Origin: an uncultured Oscillospiraceae bacterium
GTDB taxonomy: Bacteria > Bacillota > Clostridia > Oscillospirales > Ruminococcaceae
NCBI GenBank assembly: GCA_958427155.1
Contig: CAUABB010000005.1
Span: 1 to 19,570, forward strand
Reading direction: 5' to 3'
DNA: 19,570 nucleotides
Below the pieces are notes generated by a model. That model made no database searches. It was not told the DNA's origin and saw nothing but the letters and a program-made list of their open reading frames with translations. Made by a program: the position numbers and the translations under genes. The number at the start of each line of letters is the position of its first letter. Position 1 is the first letter of the stretch. Of this stretch, positions 1 to 6,644 are shown one piece after another.

Positions 1-88
1 TATAGCACTAAAAAAATAGAACCGCAATTTTTTAAAATGATTTTTCCTTATTTTTATACTTTTTCAGTCTAAAGCGTCTCTTAAAACA

Positions 89-121
89 AAAAAGGAAGCG
101 CATATAATGCGCTTCCTTTTT
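89..121 (-). terminator. Intrinsic terminator of nifJ
   Basis: A perfect 15-bp inverted repeat (89-103 paired with 107-121, 3-nt loop) lies 18 nt beyond the nifJ stop codon. Read on the minus strand, the GC-containing core AGGAAGCGCAT is followed by a T-rich run interrupted by one G. The T run on the other side means it could also stop plus-strand transcription entering from the left. Confidence 0.88.
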
Positions 122-139
122 GCTTTTCAAAAGAAATTT

Positions 140-3100
140 TTATTCCTCTGTGCCGTAAAGCTTCTGCAGTTTCACCAGGTGGTCATACTGCTCTTTCGCA
201 TGAACAGCCGCCTCGTCAAACAACTCTGCCGCACGATCCGGGAAGGCCAGTTTCAGGCGGTTATACCGGGTCTCGTTGGAGATAAACTCTTTATAATCCG
301 CGGTAGCCGGTTTGCTGTCAAGGATGAACGGGTTTTTGCCCTCAGCCTTAAGCGCCGGGTTGTAACGGAACATGTTCCAGTAACCAGCCTCAACAGCCTT
401 TTTCATTTCAGCCTGGCAGTTGGTCATACCGCCCTTAATACCGTGCATCTCACATGGAGCGTAACCGATGATCAGGGACGGGCCTTTATAAGCCTCAGCC
501 TCAGCAATCGCTTTAATGGTCTGAGCCTGATTTGCACCCATCGCAATCTGCGCGACGTAAACGTAACCATAGCTCATGGCGATTTCCGCAAGACTCTTCT
601 TACCGATGGCTTTACCAGCCGCAGCAAACTGAGCAACCTGACCGATCTGGCTGGCTTTAGAAGCCTGACCGCCGGTGTTGGAATAAACCTCGGTATCGAA
701 GACCATGATGTTGACATCCTCGCCGGAAGCGATAACATGGTCAAGACCGCCGAAGCCAATATCGTAAGCCCAACCGTCGCCGCCGAAGATCCAAATGGAC
801 TTCTTAGCAAGGTACTGTTTCTTCGCAAGGATTTCACGGCCGAGGGTGCAGGCCTCACAGGTGCAGCCATCAATAACCGCATCTTCCAAAGCTGCTACAA
901 ATTTCTTGGTAGCTTCGCCATTTGCTTTACCATCGTCCATGGTATCCAACCACGCCTGAGCAGCATCTTTCAGGCCGGCGTAGGTGTAATCAACCGCGAT
1001 CAGCGCACGGACATTTGCAGCCACGCTGTCACGAACCGCTTTCTGACCAAGGTACATACCAAAGCCATGCTCTGCGTTATCTTCAAACAAGCTATTCGCC
1101 CAAGCAGGTCCAAAGCCGCTTACCTTATTTACCGTATACGGAGAAGTTGCAGCCGGGCCGCCCCAGATGGAAGAACAACCGGTAGCGTTAGAAATAAACA
1201 TTCTCTCACCGAAGAGCTGGGTGATCAAACGAGCGTAGCTGGTCTCCGCACAACCCGCGCAGGAACCGGAGAACTCAAGGAGCGGCTGGTTGAACTGGGA
1301 ACCCTTAACGGTGGTCTCAGCCATCATACCGTCTTTCTTCTTAATGTTCTCAACGCAGTAGTCAAAGACAGGCTGCTGGTCAAGCTGGCTCTCCTGAGCA
1401 ACCATCTTCAAAGTGCCTTTCGCAGCGGTCGGACAAACATTAACACAAACGCCGCATCCCATACAGTCAAGCGGAGAAACCGTCATAGCGAACTGGTAAT
1501 CCTCACAGCCTTTTCCAATCATCTGTTTTGTTTTGATGTTCGCCGGAGCGTTCTTCACTTCATCAGCGGTCAAAGCAAACGGACGGATCGTTGCGTGCGG
1601 ACATACATACGCGCACTGGTTACACTGGATACAGGTTTCAGGATTCCACTCCGGAACGTTAACCGCAACACCGCGTTTCTCGTAAGCGGAAGCGCCCTGC
1701 TCAAATTGTCCGTCAACATGATCAACAAAGGCGGAAACCGGCAGGCTGTCGCCATCCATTTTGGAAACAGGCTCCATGATCTCCTTGACCATTTTAACGG
1801 TAGCCGGATTGCCCTTCAGGTTGTTTTCCTCAACCGGATCCTTAGCGTCAGCCCAGGAAGCCGGAACCTCAACTTTATGAAGCGCGTCTTTACCTGCGTC
1901 AATTGCCTTGTAGTTCATCTCGACAACAGCGTCACCCTTCTTGGAGTAGGATTTCTTCGCTGCTTCTTTCATGTACTTAATCGCATCCTCAGCCGGCATG
2001 ATATTCGCAAGAGCGAAGAACGCAGACTGGAGAATGGTGTTGGTGCGCTTGCCCATACCGATCTCGATCGCTTTGTCGATCGCGTTGATGGTGTAGAGCT
2101 GGATGTTGTTCTGCGCAATGTAGCGTTTCGCTTCAGCAGGCATATGATGATCCAGTTCCTCGTCGCTCCACTGGCAGTTGATCATGAAGATTCCGCCCGG
2201 TTTCACGTCGTTAACCATCTTAAAGCCTTTTACGACATAAGATGGGTTATGGCAGGCAACAAAGTCTGCTTTGTTGATGTAATAGGGGCTGCGGATCGGC
2301 TTGTCGCCAAAACGCAGGTGAGAAACAGTAATACCGCCAGTTTTCTTGGAGTCATACTGGAAGTATGCCTGAATATATTTGTCTGTATGGTCACCGATAA
2401 TCTTAGTGGAGTTTTTGTTCGCGCCAACTGTACCGTCGCCGCCGAGACCCCAGAACTTACATTCGGTAGTTCCTTCCGCAGCGGTGTTCGGGGCGGGTTT
2501 CTCCTCCAAGGAGAGGTAGGTGACATCGTCGGTAATACCGAGGGTGAAACGTGTTTTCGGCTCGTCTTTCTGAAGCTCATCATAAACAGCGAAGACGCTG
2601 GACGGCGGGGTATCCTTGGAACCAAGACCGTAACGGCCGCCGATTACCATTGCGTCATTTCCAGCCTCACGCAGAGCAGCGACAACATCGAGGAAGAGCG
2701 GCTCGCCAAGAGCGCCCGGCTCTTTGGTACGGTCAAGAACAGCGATCTTCTTCGCGGTCGCCGGAATTGCTTCCAAAAGCTTTCCAGGAACGAACGGACG
2801 GTAAAGACGAACTTTAACAAGACCGACTTTTTCGCCTTTCGCGGTCAGGTAATCGATAACCTCTTCGGCAACATCGCAGATAGAGCCCATCGCGATAATA
2901 ACGCGCTCCGCATCCGGTGCGCCGTAATAGTTAAAGAGCTTGTAATTTGTGCCGATCTTCGCGTTAACCTTGTCCATATACTCTTCAACAACAGCCGGAA
3001 GAGCGTCATAGTACTTGTTGCAGGCCTCACGGTTCTGGAAGAAGATATCTCCATTCTGATGAGAACCGCGCATGGTCGGATGCTCCGGATTCAGAGCATG

Positions 3101-3715
3101 GTCACGGAACGCTTTAATCGCATCCCAATCAACCATTTCAGCCAGATCGTCGTAATCCCAGGTCTCAATCTTCTGAATCTCATGGGAAGTACGGAAACCG
3201 TCAAAGAAGTTGATAAACGGAACACGGCCTTTGATGCTCGCAAGATGCGCAACAGCTGCAAGATCCATAACTTCCTGCGGATTGGACTCGGCCAGCATCG
3301 CAAAACCGGTCTGACGACAAGCGTAAACGTCAGAATGGTCACCGAAGATGTTCAACGCATGGCTTGCTACAGTACGCGCGGATACGTGAAATACGCTCGG
3401 CAGCAGCTCACCTGCGATTTTATACATGTTCGGGATCATCAAAAGAAGGCCCTGGGAAGCGGTATAGGTGGTAGTCAGCGCACCAGCAGCAAGGCTGCCG
3501 TGAACAGCACCAGCCGCGCCCGCCTCAGACTGCATCTCCATTACTTTAACAGTTGTTCCGAAGATGTTTTTCTGGCCAAGAGCGCTCCACTGATCAACGC
3601 TGTCCGCCATGGGGCTGGACGGGGTGATCGGATAAATGGCGGCAACTTCCGTAAACGCATAAGATACATGCGCAGCGGCGGTGTTGCCGTCCATGCTTTT
3701 CATCTTTCTTGCCAT
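140..3715 (-). CDS. nifJ: Pyruvate:ferredoxin (flavodoxin) oxidoreductase
   Basis: This enzyme oxidatively decarboxylates pyruvate with CoA to acetyl-CoA and CO2 and passes electrons to ferredoxin; it is a central cytoplasmic enzyme of anaerobic fermentation. The protein is 1191 aa, the usual length for the single-chain form. The N-terminal domain carries YPITPSSP (about residues 28-35). Two [4Fe-4S] ferredoxin motifs follow, with Cys at about 695/698/701/705 (CIQCNQCAYVCP) and 751/754/757/761 (CMGCGVCVNVCP). The proximal cluster is supplied by SGSCAGC (819, 822), ATGC (847) and APC (1088). The thiamine-diphosphate motif is GGDGWAYDIGFGGLDHV (about 978-994). I chose the ATG at 3715 because AGGAGG lies 8 nt upstream; the frame extends upstream to 3760 but with no ribosome binding site there. 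It appears monocistronic, with its own promoter and terminator. Nothing looks degraded. Confidence 0.97.
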   Translation of the reverse strand: MARKMKSMDGNTAAAHVSYAFTEVAAIYPITPSSPMADSVDQWSALGQKNIFGTTVKVMEMQSEAGAAGAVHGSLAAGALTTTYTASQGLLLMIPNMYKIAGELLPSVFHVSARTVASHALNIFGDHSDVYACRQTGFAMLAESNPQEVMDLAAVAHLASIKGRVPFINFFDGFRTSHEIQKIETWDYDDLAEMVDWDAIKAFRDHALNPEHPTMRGSHQNGDIFFQNREACNKYYDALPAVVEEYMDKVNAKIGTNYKLFNYYGAPDAERVIIAMGSICDVAEEVIDYLTAKGEKVGLVKVRLYRPFVPGKLLEAIPATAKKIAVLDRTKEPGALGEPLFLDVVAALREAGNDAMVIGGRYGLGSKDTPPSSVFAVYDELQKDEPKTRFTLGITDDVTYLSLEEKPAPNTAAEGTTECKFWGLGGDGTVGANKNSTKIIGDHTDKYIQAYFQYDSKKTGGITVSHLRFGDKPIRSPYYINKADFVACHNPSYVVKGFKMVNDVKPGGIFMINCQWSDEELDHHMPAEAKRYIAQNNIQLYTINAIDKAIEIGMGKRTNTILQSAFFALANIMPAEDAIKYMKEAAKKSYSKKGDAVVEMNYKAIDAGKDALHKVEVPASWADAKDPVEENNLKGNPATVKMVKEIMEPVSKMDGDSLPVSAFVDHVDGQFEQGASAYEKRGVAVNVPEWNPETCIQCNQCAYVCPHATIRPFALTADEVKNAPANIKTKQMIGKGCEDYQFAMTVSPLDCMGCGVCVNVCPTAAKGTLKMVAQESQLDQQPVFDYCVENIKKKDGMMAETTVKGSQFNQPLLEFSGSCAGCAETSYARLITQLFGERMFISNATGCSSIWGGPAATSPYTVNKVSGFGPAWANSLFEDNAEHGFGMYLGQKAVRDSVAANVRALIAVDYTYAGLKDAAQAWLDTMDDGKANGEATKKFVAALEDAVIDGCTCEACTLGREILAKKQYLAKKSIWIFGGDGWAYDIGFGGLDHVIASGEDVNIMVFDTEVYSNTGGQASKASQIGQVAQFAAAGKAIGKKSLAEIAMSYGYVYVAQIAMGANQAQTIKAIAEAEAYKGPSLIIGYAPCEMHGIKGGMTNCQAEMKKAVEAGYWNMFRYNPALKAEGKNPFILDSKPATADYKEFISNETRYNRLKLAFPDRAAELFDEAAVHAKEQYDHLVKLQKLYGTEE

Positions 3716-3783
3716 TTTCTTTCCTCCTGAATGTTTTCTCAACACAAGCTCCGGCGGCACCGGGGCATGTTATGTCGCTTTAA

Positions 3784-3812
3784 ATTTTACCACGTTTGAA
3801 CCAGGTTGTAAA
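3784..3812 (-). promoter_or_regulatory. Sigma-A-type promoter of nifJ
   Basis: On the minus strand TTTACA (3812-3807) and TAAAAT (3789-3784) are separated by exactly 17 nt. The predicted start leaves a leader of about 60 nt with a short GC-rich CCGG...CCGG hairpin before AGGAGG. The elements are seen directly; promoter activity is inferred. Confidence 0.72.
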
Positions 3813-4057
3813 GGGATATTGTCGAACTTTTATCATTCAACTATATGGAAATAATGTTAAAAATAAACATTTTGTATTTTGTTTTCCGCAAAATTTTTTT
3901 CAAATCCTGCGACTTTTCCCTTTTTCTCCATTTTTGTCTTTATCCGTTTAAACCTTTCAAAAAAATTTACAATTCCTTCCTGAAGTAGGCTGTATGACAA
4001 TGGTATGCTATTGTAAACAATATCTCCGTTATTTTCATCCCAAAAGGGGGTTTTTTT
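3813..4057. other. AT-rich divergent intergenic region, nifJ / hydrolase
   Basis: No gene is supported here. The nifJ promoter lies at its left edge. Toward the hydrolase there is a cluster of ACAAT half-sites: ACAAT (3997-4001), ATTGT (4010-4014) and a further ACAAT two bases later. A TATGCT that could serve as a -10 box sits between the first two. No convincing -35 box accompanies it. The hydrolase ribosome binding site is AAAGGGGG, 7 nt before its ATG. Confidence 0.45.
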
Positions 4058-4729
4058 ATGTTCCAAGTTTCAAATGGAATTAATCTTTTTTACGAACAAA
4101 CAGGGAGCGGGGCTCCCTTGATTCTTGCACATGGAAATGGAGAAGATCACACCATTTTTGACCGCCTGGTTCCAAGGCTTGCTGAATTTTTTACCGTGTA
4201 TGCTGTCGATTCTCCGGGGCACGGCCGGAGTCAACGGCCAAAAGAATTTCACTATACTGATTTCGCTGCCGTCTTTTCCGCTTTTATCCGGGAGCTTAAG
4301 TTGGAACGACCGGCTTTCTGCGGCTTCAGTGACGGCGCAATTATCGGGATTCTCCTCGCCGCTGGCGAGCCATCTCTTCTTTCCCGACTGGTTCTCTGCG
4401 GCGCAAACCTCACTCCGCGCGGTCTTAAAAGACGATGGCTGACACTTTTTAAGGCCGAAGCCTTCTTTACACAGAATCCCAAGCTTAAAATGATGCTTCA
4501 CGAACCACAGATCACATCTGAAATTTTAAGAAAAATTACAGTCCCCACCTTGGTTACGGCTGGAGCACACGATATGATACAGAAATCCGATACCCAAACC
4601 ATAGCGGAGTGTATCTCCGGGGCAAAGCTACATATTCTGCCAGGAGAAGGCCACGCAAGCTATGTAGCTCACACGGCAAAGCTCGCTCCCCTGCTTTTGG
4701 AATTTTTTGAAGTAAAACAGGAGCCGTAA
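4058..4729 (+). CDS. Alpha/beta hydrolase
   Basis: A 223-aa protein of the alpha/beta-hydrolase fold, probably a cytoplasmic esterase or C-C/C-O hydrolase; the substrate cannot be told from sequence. HGNG (residues 25-28) is the oxyanion-hole loop. DSPGHGRS (51-58) is the conserved turn after strand 4. GFSDG (89-93) is the nucleophile elbow with Ser91. AGAHD puts the acid at Asp171, and GEGH gives the catalytic His198. The cap region between the nucleophile and Asp is short, so the protein is at the small end of the family (usually 250-300 aa). The start has AGGGGG 7 nt upstream. It converges on the flavoprotein gene with only 22 nt between stop codons and no obvious terminator between them. 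Confidence 0.9.
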   Translation: MFQVSNGINLFYEQTGSGAPLILAHGNGEDHTIFDRLVPRLAEFFTVYAVDSPGHGRSQRPKEFHYTDFAAVFSAFIRELKLERPAFCGFSDGAIIGILLAAGEPSLLSRLVLCGANLTPRGLKRRWLTLFKAEAFFTQNPKLKMMLHEPQITSEILRKITVPTLVTAGAHDMIQKSDTQTIAECISGAKLHILPGEGHASYVAHTAKLAPLLLEFFEVKQEP

Positions 4730-4751
4730 CTCCGACTCTTCAAAATTCCCC

Positions 4752-5300
4752 TTATCCAGGGAGTTCCTCACAAAGATGTCTTGCTGAAGCCTCTATTGCT
4801 TTAAGCATATATTCCCGAGAAAACCGGGTAATCGGCAGGCGATCGCGTGGGATCATCCCAATATGATTAAGGATTTCTTCCATATTTAACATGCAATAAG
4901 AGGTTCCTCTGCCAGAACCACCTGCTGCCGCAACAAAAATACAAGGTTTTTCCTTTAAAAAATGATTATGTACAGTTTCCAGGCGACGAAGCCGGTCCAT
5001 CAATGCTTTTAGCGGTTCAGACAGATCGTGCCAATAAACCGGCGTGATAAAAATAATCGCCTCAGCCTCGGCCATTTTAAGGTAAAGCGGTTCCAAATCA
5101 TCACCAATGACACAGGTTCCCTTTTCCTTGCAGTCTCCATAACCATTTTTACAAACTCGGCAACGCTCAATCGTCAGAGAGTTGAGCTGAACCGGATCGG
5201 CAGCTTTTCCAGCAGCTTCTACCCCACGGACAGCCGCCTCCATACAGGCCGCAGTCAATCCGTCTTTGTTTGGGCTACACCAGATAACAGGAATCGACAT
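4752..5300 (-). CDS. Flavodoxin-fold NAD(P)H-dependent oxidoreductase, Cys-rich
   Basis: A 182-aa protein of the NADPH-dependent FMN reductase / iron-sulfur flavoprotein group. The N-terminal strand-loop CSPNKDGLT (residues 8-16) is the FMN-phosphate loop, TPVYW (86-90) is the isoalloxazine loop, and AAAGGSGRGT (124-133) is the second flavin-contacting loop. Between the first two lies a Cys cluster, Cys47/50/57/63 (CX2CX6CX5C). It resembles, but is more widely spaced than, the compact cluster of Isf proteins, so either a [4Fe-4S] cluster or redox thiols is possible. I chose ATG 5300 because GAGGTG lies 7 nt upstream; GTG/TTG codons just upstream (5309-5304) overlap that site. The physiological electron partner is unknown. 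Confidence 0.88.
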   Translation of the reverse strand: MSIPVIWCSPNKDGLTAACMEAAVRGVEAAGKAADPVQLNSLTIERCRVCKNGYGDCKEKGTCVIGDDLEPLYLKMAEAEAIIFITPVYWHDLSEPLKALMDRLRRLETVHNHFLKEKPCIFVAAAGGSGRGTSYCMLNMEEILNHIGMIPRDRLPITRFSREYMLKAIEASARHLCEELPG

Positions 5301-5340
5301 AAACAACACCTCGACTTTGTTAAAATCAAACTATTACTTT

Positions 5341-5369
5341 ATCATAATACGGTTTACCCCATCAGTAAA
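5341..5369 (-). promoter_or_regulatory. Promoter of the flavoprotein gene
   Basis: On the minus strand TTTACT (5369-5364) and TATGAT (5346-5341) are 17 nt apart, about 40 nt before the ATG. It diverges from the promoter at 5412-5440. Confidence 0.65.
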
Positions 5370-5411
5370 GACCATACCAGGAAAGGAGAAAAGAAAATTT
5401 GTTCGTTTTCC

Positions 5412-5440
5412 TTTACTTTTCCTTTGGAAAATGGTATAAT
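5412..5440 (+). promoter_or_regulatory. Strong sigma-A-type promoter
   Basis: TTTACT (5412-5417), a 17-nt spacer, and a perfect TATAAT (5435-5440). The predicted start near 5447 gives the downstream gene a leader of about 125 nt. Confidence 0.8.
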
Positions 5441-5446
5441 AAAATA

Positions 5447-5573
5447 TCAGTATAAGTTTATAGGTCGTGTCAGGCAGAAAGCACCTCTAAAGATTTTCAA
5501 GAGAAGAGACACACAGCGAGATTTTTGGTAAATTCCCGGCAAAAGCCGTGGAGGAGAAAGAGAGGTAATTCGG
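5447..5573 (+). promoter_or_regulatory. Long 5' leader of the 99-aa gene
   Basis: The transcribed leader holds a small hairpin CGGC-AAAA-GCCG (5537-5548), immediately followed by GGAGGAG and then a second purine run, AGAGAGG, 8 nt before the ATG. A weaker GTGTC/GACAC pairing is possible further upstream. It matches no riboswitch or T-box pattern I recognise. Confidence 0.35.
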
Positions 5574-5873
5574 ATGGCAGAAAAGCAAACTCCATTTTTC
5601 ACTTATAAAGGAAAACCGCTGGTACGAAAGGGCGATACTATTTATTATGGCTCGATGGGTGACGATTACGTCGTCATGCTGAGCATCCAGTCTCACACCA
5701 AAAATGGTGAACTTGATCTGGCCGATACGGTAACCATCCAGTTAATGCATACCGATACTACCATCAACCCAATGGATATTGTGGTAAAAAAAGCAGAGAA
5801 AAAAGGACTTTATCAGGCTCTTGATATTGCGAGTATCTGGCTTGAGCGTGCACTCGAGGGTAATGCTGACTGA
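5574..5873 (+). CDS. Conserved hypothetical protein, 99 aa
   Basis: I do not recognise a named function, although proteins of this kind seem common in Oscillospiraceae. It is soluble, with no signal peptide or membrane segment. The N-terminal half is rich in predicted beta strands (YKGKPLVRKGDTIYYG, then DDYVVMLSIQS and TVTIQLM). The C-terminal part is a helix ending ALDIASIWLERAL. It has no cysteines and no obvious catalytic motif, which suggests a small binding or structural protein. It is monocistronic, with a near-consensus promoter, a long leader and a perfect 14-bp terminator, an arrangement typical of an abundantly expressed housekeeping gene. The start is backed by AGAGAGG at good spacing. 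Confidence 0.85.
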   Translation: MAEKQTPFFTYKGKPLVRKGDTIYYGSMGDDYVVMLSIQSHTKNGELDLADTVTIQLMHTDTTINPMDIVVKKAEKKGLYQALDIASIWLERALEGNAD

Positions 5874-5913
5874 TTAAGCTTTCAAATTTTGTAGCAAACA
5901 GAATTTACAGTTC

Positions 5914-5950
5914 AAAAATTCCGGGAGATTTTAACTCCCGGAATTTTTTT
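5914..5950 (+). terminator. Intrinsic terminator
   Basis: A perfect 14-bp stem (5914-5927 with 5935-5948, core TTCCGGGAG) with a 7-nt loop, ending in a run of seven T. It lies 40 nt after the 99-aa gene. Confidence 0.93.
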
Positions 5951-5977
5951 ATTCATCTTGATGCAGCAGCATCCGAA

Positions 5978-6136
5978 TTAGCCCATCTGTAAAAACGCTT
6001 CGGGGTTAAGATCATCTTTCAGACGATCATTTCCCGTTTTAAAATGGGCTGCGGCGACAGCGTCTTTTACCGCTTAGAAACAGTTGGACAATCTCAACAT
6101 ACATCTCACTCCAAAAGTGACATCTTTATTTTCCCC
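5978..6136 (-). pseudogene. Possible decayed coding remnant
   Basis: In the gene-free stretch 5951-6184, three minus-strand reading-frame pieces join into protein-like sequence. GENKDVTFG is read from about 6136, MYVEIVQLFLSG from 6104, and a 30-residue tail (VKDAVAAAHFKTG... to ...EAFLQMG and a TAA at 5978-5980) from 6070. Each switch needs a frameshift. No intact start or ribosome binding site is seen. Either it is a gene end in decay, or the resemblance to coding sequence is chance; no family is recognised. Confidence 0.3.
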
Positions 6137-6184
6137 AAAACTTTCCCGCCATAAAGACAGGGAAATTCAGAATTCGGCGGCGTT

Positions 6185-6574
6185 TTACCTTCTTTCCCGC
6201 CGAAAACGGAGGATCTCGATTCCCGCCAAAACCAAACAACCTGCCGCATAGCTCAGGATATCCCACCAGTCGCAGACTGATCCCAACAAGATACGGAGAA
6301 CACTGCTTTCAGAAAGCCCTATCAAATCGGCAAGGCCTATTCCCTGTAAAAGCTCTACCCCCGCCGAAAAAAGGAAAATCCAAAGCGGAAGGAGCCTGCA
6401 TTGATTGGGAAACACAATCCGTATAAGACAATAAAGCACCCCTACAACCAGAGCATCCCCAATATAAGGCCGTACAAAATCGTCATGAACAAAAAGGGCA
6501 ATCAGCACTTCAATTCCCAACAATCCTAAAAAACCGACAACCCAGCCCAGCCGAGCCTTTGTCAGCTGTTTCAT
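6185..6574 (-). CDS. DUF2809 family membrane protein
   Basis: A 129-aa integral membrane protein with about four hydrophobic segments: VVGFLGLLGIEVLIALFV (about residues 12-29), a second over about 39-52, a third over about 63-75, and a last near YAAGCLVLAGIEIL (109-122). The pattern YIGDALVVGVLYCLIR, then AGVELLQ, then RILLGSVCDWWDILSYAAGC matches the DUF2809 family, whose function is unknown. The start has GGGAGG 7 nt upstream. It begins 70 nt beyond the Ca2+-ATPase stop on the same strand with no clear terminator between, so co-transcription is plausible. The C-terminal end is strongly basic (RFRRERR), consistent with a cytoplasmic tail. Confidence 0.85.
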   Translation of the reverse strand: MKQLTKARLGWVVGFLGLLGIEVLIALFVHDDFVRPYIGDALVVGVLYCLIRIVFPNQCRLLPLWIFLFSAGVELLQGIGLADLIGLSESSVLRILLGSVCDWWDILSYAAGCLVLAGIEILRFRRERR

Positions 6575-6644
6575 ATCATTTCCTCCCGTCGTTCCTGCCG
6601 CACGGCGGCTGTCTTCCTGTCACAATACACAGATAATCACTTTC

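Noticed and set aside
107..3730. A stop-free plus-strand frame of about 1200 codons antisense to nifJ
   Set aside because: It mirrors nifJ exactly, and the translation has no recognisable domains. Codon bias of the real gene keeps stops out of this antisense frame; nifJ has all catalytic motifs.
3857..4066. 69-codon minus-strand frame before the hydrolase
   Set aside because: It lies in the AT-rich intergenic region, starts inside the hydrolase gene, and lacks a ribosome binding site.
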